Positions 35,749 through 49,226 of a stretch of DNA of 64,000 nucleotides are shown here, one piece after another. The position numbers and the translations under genes are program-made. Origin of the DNA: Leuctra nigra (Eukaryota; Arthropoda; Insecta; Plecoptera; Leuctridae); assembly GCA_934045905.1 (NCBI GenBank), contig OW203762.1, positions 22,972,345 through 23,036,344 of the forward strand. Reading direction: 5' to 3'. Numbering within the stretch: the first letter of the stretch is position 1; every line of letters begins with the position of its first letter. Below the pieces are notes generated by a model that worked only from the letters and a program-made list of their open reading frames with translations, did no database searches and was not told the DNA's origin.

Positions 35749-38700
35749 GTTGGTGGAGACATCAGTTTGTTTCTTCTTGTCACATTAGTGAGAGGGCAGT
35801 CTAAAGAGAAATGCTCAACATGAAGAATTGCTTGTTGTCACGCAATACAACAAAATAAAGAGAATTTTCTATTTTAAAAATTATATTTTATTTATATACT
35901 TAATTTTGTATCCACGTTGTTAAATATATCTATTTTCAAGGAGTCAACAATACAAACACTCTATTATATAGACAGATTGGCTGATTCGTTTACAACGTGA
36001 CGTACAAACTCTCTATAAGAAAGTGACAAAATAAAATAATGTGCCTCACAAAAAACTTGAATAAGAATATAGGTAGATACAAAAAAGTTAAAAATTTAAA
36101 AATATAGAAATTGTTTACAGTTTTGTTCGAATTTAATAACAGCTCAAAATTAGGAAAAAGCCAAATAAAATTACTGGTTAATTTTTTGTAGTGCTGCGTT
36201 ATAACAAATGTCAAAAATATTATTACAAATTAATAATCAAATCTGCCTTTATATTACACTAAATCACACTATATAACATCACTTATTATTCTTATTCTCT
36301 ATATTATTGGAAGGAAGCTATTGAGAAAACAAATATCTACTGCAATGCAGCAAATATGCGGCTGCTTAATTCTGGCACTGATAAAAACGCCGTTAAAAGG
36401 CAATAAAACAAGTGTAATTTTTTTATTTTCATGCTGCATGCAAATTACTGTTTTTATTCTCAACAACGTCGTGAAAAATACTCGGGAGGAAATACGAATT
36501 CTCATTTTTCTCTCGCTTAAGGGATGCATTTTGTTGAATCTATGTTTCTATATTCTAATTTAAAATATTATACATTTATATAGAGTTCAACAATATTTCC
36601 GATCTCATGGCTTCGGGTTATTCAATAATATTGAGAGGTCAGTTTGTCTCTGTCGAATATTATCCCTGAATTTAGGTAATTTAGATTTCGTCAGAATAGT
36701 AAACGGGCATAAGGAGAAAAATTAATAATATTGATAAATAAAAAACGACTGCTGTCAAGAAATACAAGGATCCAGATTCTTAAATAGAGTTACATAAATG
36801 GAAAACTAATGGATTACACAATTTTAAAAAAATGTACCTAAATGAACTGTAACAATTTACTAATATTCGTCAAAGAGCATACTAAAGTCCTGAGTTGACT
36901 TTTAACTACCTATTCAAGTTAACATGTTTTAGCCTCCAAGATTTAAGTAATAATTTTGTTTTCCTCCTTTATAATATTCAATTTGTATTATTCAATTATT
37001 GTTTTCATTTTAACCCTGTTGTTCTGTTTTAAATTCGTTAAATTATGTCCAGATCTTGAGTTTCGGTTCACAATATTTATTAAATAAATTCAAAATAGAG
37101 AGAGCAACAACAACTTGATTTATAAAGTAGCAACAACTAATTCAATTGAAGGAATCCAATACCCAATAATAATTTACTATTTTCACTATTCATCTTCTTA
37201 AATGTACAACTCATAAATTTGTAATAAATTAATTATTTGCATTTTGCTAAAAAAAAAAAATAATAAAAATAAATACGGTTTTGTTTCACTAGTCTGTTAA
37301 TTTGTATAACTTCCCATCATCTGGTTCTTATTAATGCAACTTGTTGTTTGTAATTGGCCGTGTGTGTGGTCCATCAAGTGTGTAAATCTCGTCTGGCGAG
37401 CGCGAGTTCGATCCCCGTCAGTCCCCGCGAATCCCCGCGCGTTGTTGGCTGGGAAACAGAGAGGAAAAGATAGAAATCTAATTAGTAGGTTCGTTGATAG
37501 CGGAATCCCTAACTCGATCAATTTGTGTGATGCGGATTTTATGTATTGATTTTGAACCGAACAAAGAGCTGTTCCTGGGTGGTGGGGGGAGGGGATGAAG
37601 GGGTTGTTTTTATCGGACCAAGAACTGACACTGATGACATTTAGTTCTACACTCGTATTTCAGCTGTTTTTCTAGATTTATGAGGTAATTCACTGTCATT
37701 GTTTTCTTCTTCCTTCTTATGAACGTTATGCTTTGTCCCGGACATTCTTATGACTGTTGTGTTCTTATTATTATGACCTGCTTCAGACTTTTAAATGACA
37801 GTTAACGTCAATGTATAAGCTCCGTAATTCAAAAAGCTCTTTGCAATTCCTGGAATATTACAATTATTGTGTGTCACTTTTTAATTTGTTAATGCACAAT
37901 TTCTCATTCACTTGCATAATCTGTATGATAGTAGAAACGTTGAAACGAAACAAGTTAAAAGAATCACTCATGTACGAAATGAAACCCCATAGCAAAATGC
38001 AGTCAAAGAATACGGTACATCCATTATTTGTAAACAAAATTAAATCTTTGCATAGCAATTATATCAACAAGGATGGGTATTGCCTACAAAATATTGTGTG
38101 TCGATATAAAATAAACATACATTTCTTGTTCAGCGTCTAAAAAGAAATATTGCATGCATTGTGTTCCAAGCATGTAATTTGGTGAAGCTTTCTTCATATA
38201 AAAAAATATTTTTGTCAGATTTTCCCCAAAACAATTTTCAAAAATGACATAAACTAACATATTTAATGGTACAGTCAACAAATTGAATCCATGTTTATTG
38301 AATTATAAAAACTAATAAAACGTCTGAAACGTATTTTCATGCTTCAGAGAAAGGTAAGAAAAGTACCTCATCAAATTACCTCATTATGTGTTTCTAGAAA
38401 AATATTATGGGTCCCAAAATTAACTCTTTTTCTTGGCGTCATAGATGACAATTTTTGTCATTTCTGAATGAAAACCCCACGTCTGTGTACAAGATCTCGA
38501 ATGCCATCATATAGCTAAATATTTTTTTATATGTTCAAGAAAAACTTCCACCACATTCAAGCCTTATCACAAATTCACAATCCATTCAAACAAAAACTAT
38601 TACACGCTCCACTTATCAGTCTTTTGAAGCTGTCAATCTCCCCCCTCCCCTTGACAATGGTCATACGACATTACATAACGTGTCCAAATACCTCACAATA

Positions 38701-41320
38701 CCTCACGTTATCGCGTATAATTGCGTTTAACCAGGCTCGTATTGCTTCAGTCGCTATGTATTCATTAGCCCTCCGGCACAGCATCCACCCTTGCGTTTAT
38801 TACGGCGAGTTATGTACTGGTCATGTCACACTAACGCGTTTTTACTTGACAGCCGATCGAAAATATACTTGCGTCGCCGATGATTATTTATTTAGATTTC
38901 ATTGTCAATTGATACGTGTTTCAATCAGTCGATTATTGAGTACCGTTGTTCACAGAAACAAGAGTTGACTTTACGTTCATTGTCAGTTTCACAAAGTTTA
39001 TTCATTAAATCTGTATTAGTTCATTCTACCTTATTTATGTTTCAAATATTAATGTGCAGTTAATTATTCATTTCTATCCTGGTTTAATTTACATCTACTG
39101 AATAGATTAAGTTATAGCATCACACAATATTTTCTAATTAAATAACTAAATTTTAATATGAGATAACATTTTTAATAATTTATTTGCAAACAAATGTCAG
39201 CTAAATACCTGCAATTTCAAGTAGTTTAGATTTCTAAATGTTTATAATTTTATGAACTTATTAAGAACTTTCTCCCTGCATTGTAAACGTCATGTAACTA
39301 CTTTATTATTATTATTTATTTGTGTAGGGCTAATGGTCAAAAGTACAAATATAATAAAAAACATATAAAATAAAAAAAATTACACAATAAATTACATTAC
39401 CTACATCTGTGATATAACAGCGTAATATTCTTACTCATTTACAATTATATTCTGGAGAAGATTTAAATATCCAGCTCTGACAAACGAGATCCACTTAATG
39501 TTCTCACATTATGCTAAGTAGCTATCATTAGCATCCAATCCTCGACATAAAGTGATGACGTCATTTCCACCACGCCCCCACCCCCTGACACTAATGCTAA
39601 TTGTCGCTCACTAACTTACCTTCATCACAAGTTTGTTCATCTATTGACCACTTTTACACCAAACAGATTCTATATCATGATGTCATCTCACCAGGGTGAG
39701 ATAACCATAACAATTATGCATAATTCCAGCGCCTACTCAATAAAGTGCTCTAATATTATATTCCTTTACTACATTTGGGTCATTTAGAACCTTTTTAAAA
39801 CATTCCGCTTAATTACCATGCTTCAATTATTTATAAAAGAGTTTTGGTGCTCTTTGATAGAAGTCAGAATTAAAAACTGTAGACTTTGTTCGGTCAACAT
39901 GTTAGGTTTTACTTGTTTCATTTCGCGTATTCAAGAGTTGAAAAGTAGAAAAATACTCCAGCCACGGTCGTAGCTAACGCAATTTGTTTAATGTATTTAA
40001 TACATTTTTAGATGGTGTAATTTTCTCACTAAAGGCCTCTAAAAATAATTGAGACTCTTAAAAAAAACGACGAAAGCTGCTTGTTGACTGTGACAAAAAA
40101 AAAGTTTCGAATGAAAAATCGTTGCGGGTTTACAATTTTGACAACGTTGTGACGACAAAACACGAGTCGGCAATTAATAACATTTCTCCCCTTTCAAATA
40201 TAAAAAATATGTTCGTCTCTAGAGCTCAAAAGCGCATATAGAGAGACATCAGCTGAAGCGAGAGCGAAGAGAAACTCGATATTTAAATATGTATCAACAA
40301 ATTGACGCATCTCTGTGTTTGTCATTCGCCAGTCGTATATCGAATTGAGGGATACGCATAGGAACTAGATATTTATAATGTATTGATATGGCCAGTGGTA
40401 TCGAGAGAAGACGAGGTTTTTCTCGATAGCGTTGGTACTCAGGTGGCCACAGCTCCGCCGCCAATTCCATTACGACGCCGTGACCACGTGCCGACGCCCT
40501 CCCCCTCCTCCTCCCTCCCCTCATCAACCCCTCATGCGACGGCCACTCATCAGAGTCGGGTGTTCGATTACTCACATTCAAACAGTGGATTCGACAGACG
40601 TTTGTAAATAGAAAAACTAGACATCAAAATACTGGTGTCAGGATCGTTTTCAATCGGTCAGATTTTCTTCTTTAACAAGTATAGGTAAATACTGTCATTA
40701 TGTCATATAAAAATGATCTATGCCTGTATATGAATGCATCAATCTGGACAAAATGCTTACTTATATGTTTAGGATGGGTCAGAGAATATCAATTTAATTC
40801 TAGTATGTTAGGGGAAAAAATTATCAAGAGAAATAAGTTGACCATAGTAAATTTTTAATACAGTTATATTATAGGAATACAAACATTTACATTACTCAAA
40901 CTTAGCAGACTAGGCGACGGTACACATTCCATGTACGTAGGTATTATTTCTTTAAAAGATAAAAAGAGCAAATTAATACAAATATAATTATAATTTTCGT
41001 CTTCTTCCTCCTCCCTTCACGCGTGCCTTGAGTTTGTCTCCACGCACGAAGTCTAGAAGGCTGTGGTCTGAAGACACGTCCGGTGGAGCGCCCTGGTGGT
41101 ATTACCTGTGAACCAGCCAGGATGCTGCAGGCTTAAGACTCTCCTTCTTGACCAACATCATCTCAACGTGCATTATTCACACGGATATTCATGAGTTGTG
41201 GACAAAGTTAGGGGATGATTCTTGAGCCGTGTTAGACAAGGGAGCGGGTTAATATGATAAAGCATTCATTAACTGCAGGCGTTGTTAGGCAAAGTCTAGC
41301 TATAACACCGGTAATATTAT

Positions 41321-41446
41321 TAAGGGTCCAATTTTTCTCTCTCTGCTTAATTATAATAGTTGATTAGGACTATATTGACATGGCAACAATGAATGATACA
41401 TGTTAATATAGCCATTAATCAACCAGTGAAAAACCAGCTCTTAGGG
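41321..41446. mobile_element. MITE, TTAGGGCCAGT family, copy 2 (inverted)
   Basis: Reverse-orientation relative of 20733-20876. It begins TTAAGGGTCCAATTTTTCTC, contains GTTGATTAGGACTATATTGA and CATGGCAACAATGAATGA, and ends GTGAAAAACCAGCTCTTA. A fresh copy of the terminal repeat (TTAGGGCCAGTTTTTCAAAG) starts at once at 41444. Two elements therefore abut, and the second is interrupted by the fold-back element beginning at 41501. Confidence 0.7.
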
Positions 41447-41500
41447 CCAGTTTTTCAAAGCTCTGCTAAATTTTAGACAGTAATGATTGGACTATTATCT

Positions 41501-41770
41501 ATCTAAAAATTCTGCACTGAAAAGTAGTGATATCAAAAAATTAGCCAAGTCAAAACTTTATTTGAAAATCAAAAAATACTTGGCGCATCGTGTACTTAAA
41601 TAGCTTGGAAGTATAAGCCAATTATAAATTATACATGAAATATACATATACATAGTATACCTATAATGCCCTAAAAAAAACGACGCGCCAAGTATTTTTT
41701 GATTTTCAAATAAAGTTTTGACTTGGCTAATTTTTTGATATCACTACTTTTCAGTGCAGAATTTTTAGAT
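41501..41770. mobile_element. Fold-back element with perfect 86-bp inverted repeats
   Basis: Arms 41501-41586 and 41685-41770 are exact reverse complements (86 of 86 by eye), separated by a 98-bp AT-rich loop. The left arm runs from ATCTAAAAATTCTGCACTGA to AAAAATACTTGGCGC. Sequence beyond the right arm (ACTTGGCTGGTATTTTTACA, GATATCACTCC) echoes motifs inside the arms. The palindrome may thus be one end of a larger repeat that continues through the motif array to about 43330. Arm identity implies recent origin or gene conversion. Confidence 0.9.
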
Positions 41771-41994
41771 TTCATATTTTTTTTTAGTTGAAGAGACTTG
41801 GCTGGTATTTTTACACGAAGTGTTTTTTATGGGGATATCACTCCTTTTTTTAGTTTATTCTAACAACTTGTGACACATATGAAATGAACAATTACTAAAT
41901 TCTTTTAAAAAATCATCACCCTTTACAATTTCGTTACCACTAATGAATAGCAGCGTATGGTCCTAAATAATTGCTTTAAATGATCTTTCACGAA

Positions 41995-42965
41995 GAATAG
42001 CAAAGGTTTCATTCCAATCAGTCAACCCAGTTCCGAGATATGGAAACACTTCGGTTTTCAAAATGGCTGCTGAACTTTCTGCAATGCCACATAGAATTTA
42101 TTTCTATAAATGATGTGTATCATTTTAAGCTTTCTGAATATGTATTTATTGTATAGGAGGGAATTATAATAATTTATACATTTGAATGACGTCATTTCCG
42201 GTCTCATAAATAGGAAAATTCTATTTGTACTGTTCATATTCCATAGAGATGGCCATCCGAATCGTTTGGCGCTAGTTTCATACCGATTTGTCTACCAGTT
42301 TTTGAGATATGACGTTACTTCCGGTTTAAAAATGGCGGCTGAAATCTCTGACCCCTTGAAACATGATTATAATTTTATAAGCTGTCTCAAATAGTATATT
42401 TATTGCATCAAAATAAAAATTTGTGAGATTATTAAAATGTGTGACGTCATTTCCGGTTTAGGTATGAGAAACTGCAAATATTATTGATGATAATACATAA
42501 AGTTGACCGTCTAAATTGTTTTGCGCTGGTTTCGTTGAAATCTATTTAGCCGTTATTGATATATGATGTCACTTCCGGTTTCAAAATGGCGGCTTCCGGT
42601 TGGTTTTATAACAAGTCACATGAGACGTCAAAAGTACATATGTTACATAAATATCAAAATAATCGGATCAATCTTTGTTGCCAAAAAGCCAATCGATGTA
42701 TTTCAAATTTCATTACGTCATTTCCGGTTTCTTTAACATAATGTTTAGTCTTTTGCTACTTATCATGCATATAGATGACCGTCTGGATCGTTTGGCGCAA
42801 TTTTCGTTCCAATCGGTCCAGCCGTTGACGAGATATGACGTCACTTCCGGTTTCAAAATGGCGGCATAAAACCAGTTATAGCAATAGGCACCTCAGACGC
42901 CAAAAGTGCATATGTGGTAAAAATTTTAAATCAATCGGTTCAGCTGTTTATGCTGTGGCCTGTTT
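41995..42965 (+). repeat. Degenerate ~265-bp tandem array with CRE/ETS/YY1-like motifs
   Basis: Four units are marked by TTCAAAATGGCGGC-like strings at about 42059, 42326, 42582 and 42854. Each is preceded by a variant of GAGATATGACGTCACTTCCG, and a second GACGTCATTTCCGGTTT-type half-unit lies between them (42188, 42443, 42715). Another shared block is ATCGTTTGGCGC. Followed at 42966-43330 by a unique end that may be the terminus of the same element. Known motifs: TGACGTCA (CREB/ATF), CTTCCGG (ETS) and AAAATGGCGGC (YY1/Pho, reverse of GCCGCCATTTT). No protein frame is conserved across units. Confidence 0.8.
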
Positions 42966-44803
42966 CCATATTTTAGCTCCACCCTACTACTACTACTGAG
43001 ATTATTATGAAAACCGCCCTAAAACACTGTTTTCACGGCCCTCTAGCGCGCAAAGGGCGTAACCTATTGTTCCCAAATTTGGTATATGTTGTAGGGTGGG
43101 CCATAGCTCGAAATTAAGATATATCGCAACAATGTGAGATTTTCCAATTTTAAGATCCAGTAGGCCGAAAATGCCACTTTGATGCTTACAGTAAAAGTGG
43201 GTTTGCTCCAGCCTTTTTAAATGAGTGTGTGCGCGCGCCGTACGACTTGGCTGGCGTGGAGCGACCGCTCCACTAGATTATTGTCATGGTAACAAAATAA
43301 TGGCATTCTTAGAATGACCACGAATTAAATTTAACTACTGGTTTTAACAGATCATTGAAAACCCGGGGAGTGTTTAACTGTAGAAAATAAGAATGTTTAT
43401 TTTAAATCTTCTGTAGTTGTATACAGTTCCGTAGTTCTGTAGTCGACACGAAATGTTAAGGACAAAGGACCTCCACAAATCATTGAATTAATCATTAACT
43501 GATTTAATCATTGAATAAAGAAAAAAACATTTGTTTACCTCTCTCCACTAAATGTACTGCAGAAAAATTCAGTTTAACATACAGATGACAAATTGATTCC
43601 ATATTTGTTTTTTCAATCATCCTCAAATCAACAATCATTCTCTGATATTGCGATAATTTTATAGCTACCGATTTTACAAACTTAAATAACTTAAAAATGT
43701 ATACTTCAGTGAAAACTTATTCATGAAGTTGAAACGTAGAAAATATATTATATTTAAAGGATGCGACAAAAATCGCAAAAAATTATCAATTAATCTTTAT
43801 AATCTTGCTCTCTGCATATACGTCTATTTCCTTGACTCATCTCGTTTCCCTACGCATTTATATCTCAAATTAACCGTGGAACGTATCTCAGTGAAGACTG
43901 ATGTTGAATCTAATGTGTATCCGGAGTTCAAATATCTCAGACGCAAGCTACATTAGCTCGAGATCGTTGAATATGTTTGCAATAAGCGATTTAGAAATTT
44001 ACATAGACTAAATTGTGTTTCTCTTACAAGCTTAGTTTCGAAACGCCGTAGCAATGTATAAAGCCGAGAAATTAAGCTTCTACAGAAACTCTAGAGGGAT
44101 TCGGAAAAGTGAAAACTATCTATATTGTAACATAGCTATAATACCGAGTAAGAGAAAAGCAATTAATACAACGCGCTTGTAGCTCGAAGCTGATGTTGGG
44201 TTGGAATTAATCTACGCGCTATGCGTGTGCAAGGGTCCAGCAAACCACAAGAGAACTTGCCTTGGAAGCTGTGACCATAGGAGATTAACAGCAAAACTAA
44301 ACACGAACTAATATAATCGCAGAGAAATAAATTATCTAGGCGAATTTAATCAATGGTTATGCTTATTACCATTGAACACTGATCACGAAACTGAACGCAC
44401 AATCGAGCATGATTCTGTTCACTAACATTAATGCATTGCGTTTGTCTCTACGTTAGGTGTAATGTTACATGGAAATAATATCGAAATATTTGAATATTTC
44501 ATCAGATCGCACTCAATGCTTCAAATCCAATTAAATCGGTGGCAGTTATGATCAACAGTCTATAGGACAATAAAATGGAATGACGTTATTTTAATTTTCG
44601 GCATCATATGAAAACGACTCTCCATTATTTAGCTGTAGTATTAAAGTGAAGCTAAGTAAGGTGGTAGTTATAATTTTATTACAGCGTCAACTTTGTAATC
44701 ACATCCTTGCTGTAATTAAAATTAATTACAGCCTGCGACGTCAATCTTATAACAAATCTAACCCACATATTTGTAAACAGTTTGTTTGTTTGTTTATTTG
44801 CAG

Positions 44804-44957
44804 TGTCGGGGTTGGACGAGCACATTTCGAAAAACAACCGCCGAGCAATTTACGAAAATCCAATTTCTTCCATTTTGTAATTGCGCTCTACGACCGTGCT
44901 GGGCAGCCCGTCGAGATCGAGCGGACCGCGTTCATCGGGTTCATCGAGAAAGACCAG
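44804..44957 (+). CDS. kn: knot/collier coding exon 2 (DNA-binding domain start)
   Basis: Encodes [40 protein letters not shown] and [11 protein letters not shown], the start of the COE DNA-binding domain and almost invariant from cnidarians to vertebrates. The basic RKSNFF region contributes DNA contacts in EBF1 structures. The acceptor TTTATTTGCAG precedes T at 44804, completing the phase-2 codon from exon 1. The exon ends GACCAG|GTGAGA in phase 0. FIALYDR-type residues and IGFIEKD match arthropod Knot better than vertebrate EBF (VLALYDRQ, VGFVEKE). No frameshift or missing residue is seen. Confidence 0.97.
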
Positions 44958-45850
44958 GTGAGATCTGAGGTCGGGTATCACCTTTCTTCACTACTTATTC
45001 GTGTTGCGTGAACGTCTTTGTCATGTAGTTCTTCGCGGCGCAATGATACCAACTGTGTGAGCATCTGAGCAACAATACGGCGCTACTTCACTCATGTTCT
45101 GGAGACAGATGAGGATGAGCGTGTATACTTCAGGAGTTTTGTCATGGATTCTTAGTAATATGATAATTTCTGCTTCATTCATGTAATAGTTTTCGTTAGA
45201 ACTGGTCAATCTAAATGAGACAAAATATATATATATATTTTGTGACGTTTCTTTGATCGACCTGTATCTGTTAAATACGTTAAAATTACTTTTTAATGTA
45301 TTTGACATCTCTAGGATACATTGATAATAAAATTAAAATCTGGATGTAAATTCTTCGATTTAAAGTTTTTAACAAGGGTTCTTAACAGGTAGCTTTATTT
45401 CGTAAGCAATTCAATTTTTAACATTATTAAAATCTTTTTAAAAATTCTTCGACACGAGTACTACCGAGCCATCTTAACAGCTACAATATTATAGTTCTGT
45501 CAATCAAAAAGAATTGCACTAACATTCAAATATCAACAACAGCAAAGCTTTACTTTACGCCGCATATGTCCTCGATTAGATTCACTACGGTTATGATGAG
45601 TTGTAGCACCATATTGTTGTGAAGTCCTGTTGGTATCATTGTCTCGTGATTATGCTGATGTGATGTGTGATGTTGATTGTGGCCTGACTAATTAGCTGTT
45701 GATTATTGGCTTTTGTGTTGATCGACGTTGAGGATGGTTTGTTGTGAAGATTTTAATAGGCTGAGATATTTATTGCAATAGCAGCTTTGTGGAATGTTAG
45801 AGTGTCACTTTCTTGTGAAACTTACTCATTGTTCATACGCAAATAAATAT

Positions 45851-46079
45851 GTACCTCAGAGGTAGAAGGACTGAAGTCCATGTTATCGATATTGCAATGC
45901 ACACTTTTGAAACGATGTAATCAAGCTCTATCAATTGGCATTTGATGTCAACAAATACAGTTATATTGAAGTATTCTTACACAATGACTCGTGTCACCAT
46001 TAATTATTGGAAGGAGTCATAATTACTGGTTTATGAGCTCACCTCAAGAGTCAAGAATCATTGAAATGGACTTCCGAGG
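45851..46079 (+). repeat. Dispersed repeat family, copy 3
   Basis: Matches copies at 9869-10086 (inverted) and 11122-11343 in block order: CAGAGGTAGAAGGACTGAAG, GCACACTTTTGAAACGATGT, TGATGTCAACAAATACAG, TTACACAATGACTCGTGTCA, TACTGGTTTATGAGCTCACC and GAATCATTGAAATGGACTTC. The inverted copy 1 resembles this one more closely (both have CAACAAATACAGTT) than copy 2 does. Confidence 0.8.
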
Positions 46080-48326
46080 CTCAGAAAAAGATTCAGTTAC
46101 TGATTGATTCAGTAAAATTTACGGATTTTTTGATAAATATAAGAATCACATAAATCTTTGAAAATAAGCTATCACTCTTCTCTGTAAAAGATAGAGTATT
46201 TGAGAGCCTATCAATGTACAAAGAACCCGAGAGAATGAAATTAGGTCAATACACATTTATAACACAACACTAATAGAACATTTCATGTTGACAACAGTCT
46301 GCAAATTGTAAAATTACTAATAATATTGAATTATCGGTAAACAGGTATTATCATCATCATCCAAAACAAGTTGAAAATTGGTTTAAACCGCACTTGACGA
46401 ATGGTACAATAATTTTAACCGCACAACAGACTGTTCTATAAAAATGTCTCTATGATGCAATATACATTCTGTAGAAGCGCCATTTGCTTTGTCTCGTCTG
46501 TGTAAAACATCCGGCAATACGATCAATAGAACGTGGTTGTTATGGAGCCATTAATAACGATGGGCGCTCATACATTATGATTACAAGCGTGCATTATAAT
46601 ATTATTGATACACATTGACTCCGCTAGAGATAACACTGATCTGGTTAGAATTACCAACAGTGATAACGAGGCTGTAATGATAGTACTGGACGAAATAAAT
46701 ACAGAGTTCGGTAATTTATTAGTTGGAAAGCAATGAATCGATGGAGGATATTTTCACATAGATTATACTGCGTTTTATGGAGTGGTTTATAAAAATATTC
46801 TGATGGATTTGAAATATTAAAACTTGTAAAAAAATTTAGCTGGAAAATTTTAGTTTAATTTGGATTGAAAAATACTCTTTTTACAATTAAAATTATATTT
46901 CCAGATGTGTTCTTTCTCTTCATTGCCAACACAGAAAATTTCGTTCGGGAGCTTTTTTTTAAAAATACTTTTGGGGGTATTGAAGGACTGACACTTCGAA
47001 TTTGCAATAAACTATGCGAAATGTTTATTTTTTAAGTTTGTACGAACACAACACGTCATAAAATAAAAATAATAATTACACAATTCATAACTTATTAAAT
47101 TTTACGAGCACCATTCAAACACACTTTTTTGCACATTCTACGTGAATTAACAATAAAAAATAATCGTAACAGTGTCGTTTTTTCTCAAATAAATGACGTG
47201 TAAAACAAACATGGACAAAGTAGTCATGGGATGTATTATAGAGTGGTGTTTTACATGCTGTTTCATATCACTGTCCAGCAATGTCGAGCGATCTCATGAC
47301 TTCAGCTAATAAAAAGTACTATGATTAAAGCATCACAACACCCAGTGTGTGGAATATGTCACAATATATACTCGGTGCAATATAATTAACCATGTTGGTT
47401 ATGATCATAGCCATGCATAGGGCACTATGAACAGAGAAATGGACCCATTTTACATGGTTTTATAAACTACACTTTGTTTCGCACGAAACGTGACACTCAT
47501 GCTGTGAGATTTTTAAATAAAGATGATTATGATGCAATGGTAGCTAGAGAGTGTGTGTTTGCTTTATGCCATGGAAACGGTGGAGTTTTGTTGGATTTAG
47601 TAAGCGTTTGATTAGAAGCCTGTTGTTACATTACTCTGACTTATTTCCATTATAAAATCTATATTAAATGCTTAAAATGTTTGTCAAAATTAACTTGGAC
47701 ACGTAATATAAGTGCGGAATTAAAATTGGAATATTTATGGCTAAGAATTATATTTTTATTAAAACAGACACTGGCTCGAAAATTTGGGTAGAGGGTAAGC
47801 AATAGATCTTATACACAATAATTGTCATACCATTAATTTCTTTGTAAAATTTAATAATGTTCAATATTTATTGAAGAGATTTCTACACACCTTACCTTAC
47901 CTGATGAAAAAGAAATTCGTATAAAGTAAAAAGCTGTAGGTACTAAATATTTGGTACTAAGTACTCACTCTCATTTCTTGATAAGTTCTTGACTTTCCAA
48001 ACACTTCAATCTAAAACATATCTGAAAAGGAAATCGCACAGCATTTATCTTTGAAACGCATAATTGGGTGCTAAAACAGATTATCTGTTCGAATTGGAAT
48101 CGAATGCGATTAATCTTGCATCCATTTGATTCTGCATTGCGAGACCGAACTTAAACACAAGCAGTGTATAGTGACGTGAGGGAAGCAAGGGGTTGTGTGG
48201 TGGTGGAATGAAAGGGTTGAAGGGCTGCTGGTGTAAAGGGGTTGGGAGGGAGGAGGAGGAGGGGGAGGGTAATTGTGTTCGTGGCGATGCTGGAGATTAG
48301 GGTGGGAGTCGGGAAGAACATTTATC

Positions 48327-48438
<112 letters not shown>

Positions 48439-48649
48439 CCGCCACTGTATCGCACGTTACACCTTCTCTTCACTTGGCGTTATTGTTTGAGATAACTCCA
48501 CCTTGTAAAGAGGAAAGTTAGATTAAATTCATGCGAAATGAATCCTAAGTGATAATTTACTGTTAGCTTGTTGAGTTGATCAGTCGAGACTTGTTGTTTA
48601 GGCCGTGATTGTTAGTCACGTGTTTGACGATGATGTTCTTTTGTTTCAG

Positions 48650-48713
48650 GAAGTGGAAGGACAGAAGACTAACAATGGGATCCAGTACAGACTGCAGTTG
48701 CTCTATGCAAATG
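48650..48713 (+). CDS. kn: knot/collier coding exon 3
   Basis: Encodes EVEGQKTNNGIQYRLQLLYA-N plus the first base of a glycine codon. KTNNGIQYRLQLLYANG is a diagnostic COE DNA-binding-domain stretch; the preceding EVEGQ is the variable linker where Knot and EBF proteins differ. Acceptor TTGTTTCAG|GAAG, donor AATG|GTGAGT, entering in phase 0 and leaving in phase 1, which matches exon 4. Confidence 0.96.
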
Positions 48714-48977
48714 GTGAGTGTCGTACAATATAGATGGCGTGGTTAGCACGTGTGGTTGCATCGGTTATTCCGCAAGCCGCGCTGCCCACGTACGAGGCAC
48801 AGACGTGTGTAAAGTGGGGGATTCGTAAGAACGTTGTGATGGAGGAGAAGAATTGACATTAAACTAGATTTAGAATGTTTCATTTGAAAACTATAGAAAA
48901 TTTTGTATTCAACTTTGATGGTAAAGATGAAAATAATGTGGCAATTGTCTACATGAAGTATTTAAAAACTAACAAAG

Positions 48978-49226
48978 CAATTTGGTTCAGGCAGTGTCCA
49001 GTGATTATCTGGACTTTTACACCGGAGGTCCCCAATTCGATTCCCGAAATCGTCGTTCTTGACTGAGGTGTTTCGTGATTTCCCTAAGTCGGGAGATAAA
49101 TTCTAGTAAAGTTATCTACAATAGTCCGAGATCGCTTCCTTCCCACCATTCATCCTAACCTCCCTCATCATAATAATTCACCGTCGTCATTAGCTAGTTA
49201 CAGAACAGTACGACGAAAACACGTTC
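48978..49226 (+). mobile_element. tRNA-derived SINE copy, plus strand
   Basis: Head GGTTCAGGCAGTGTCCAGTG, ACACCGGAGGTCCCCAATTC running into the B-box-like AATTCGATTCCCG, then TTGACTGAGG, GTGATTTCCCTAAGTC, CTTCCCACCATTCATCC, a CATCATAATAATTC stretch and the tail AGTTACAGAACAGTACGACG. Same order as 53812-54092. Confidence 0.85.

Larger units (their letters stand above)
35749..44803 (+). other. kn: kn intron 1 (9,055 bp)
   Basis: Donor CAG|GTTGGT, acceptor TTTGTTTATTTGCAG|T. It holds a MITE (41321-41446), a fold-back element (41501-41770) and a degenerate motif array (41995-42965). At 39520-39740 there is a stretch with several homeodomain cores (ATTAG, CTAATGCTAATT), a near-CRE ATGACGTCATTT at 39554-39565 and ATTATGCATAATT at about 39713, a plausible enhancer. 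A tRNA-like SINE head may lie at 37365-37450 (GAGTTCGATCCCC). The 38531-38968 open frame is unrecognised and taken as chance. Confidence 0.8.

Noticed and set aside
38531..38968. 145-codon plus-strand open frame with ATG in kn intron 1
   Set aside because: No recognisable family, composition typical of translated intron, no flanking promoter or exon structure.
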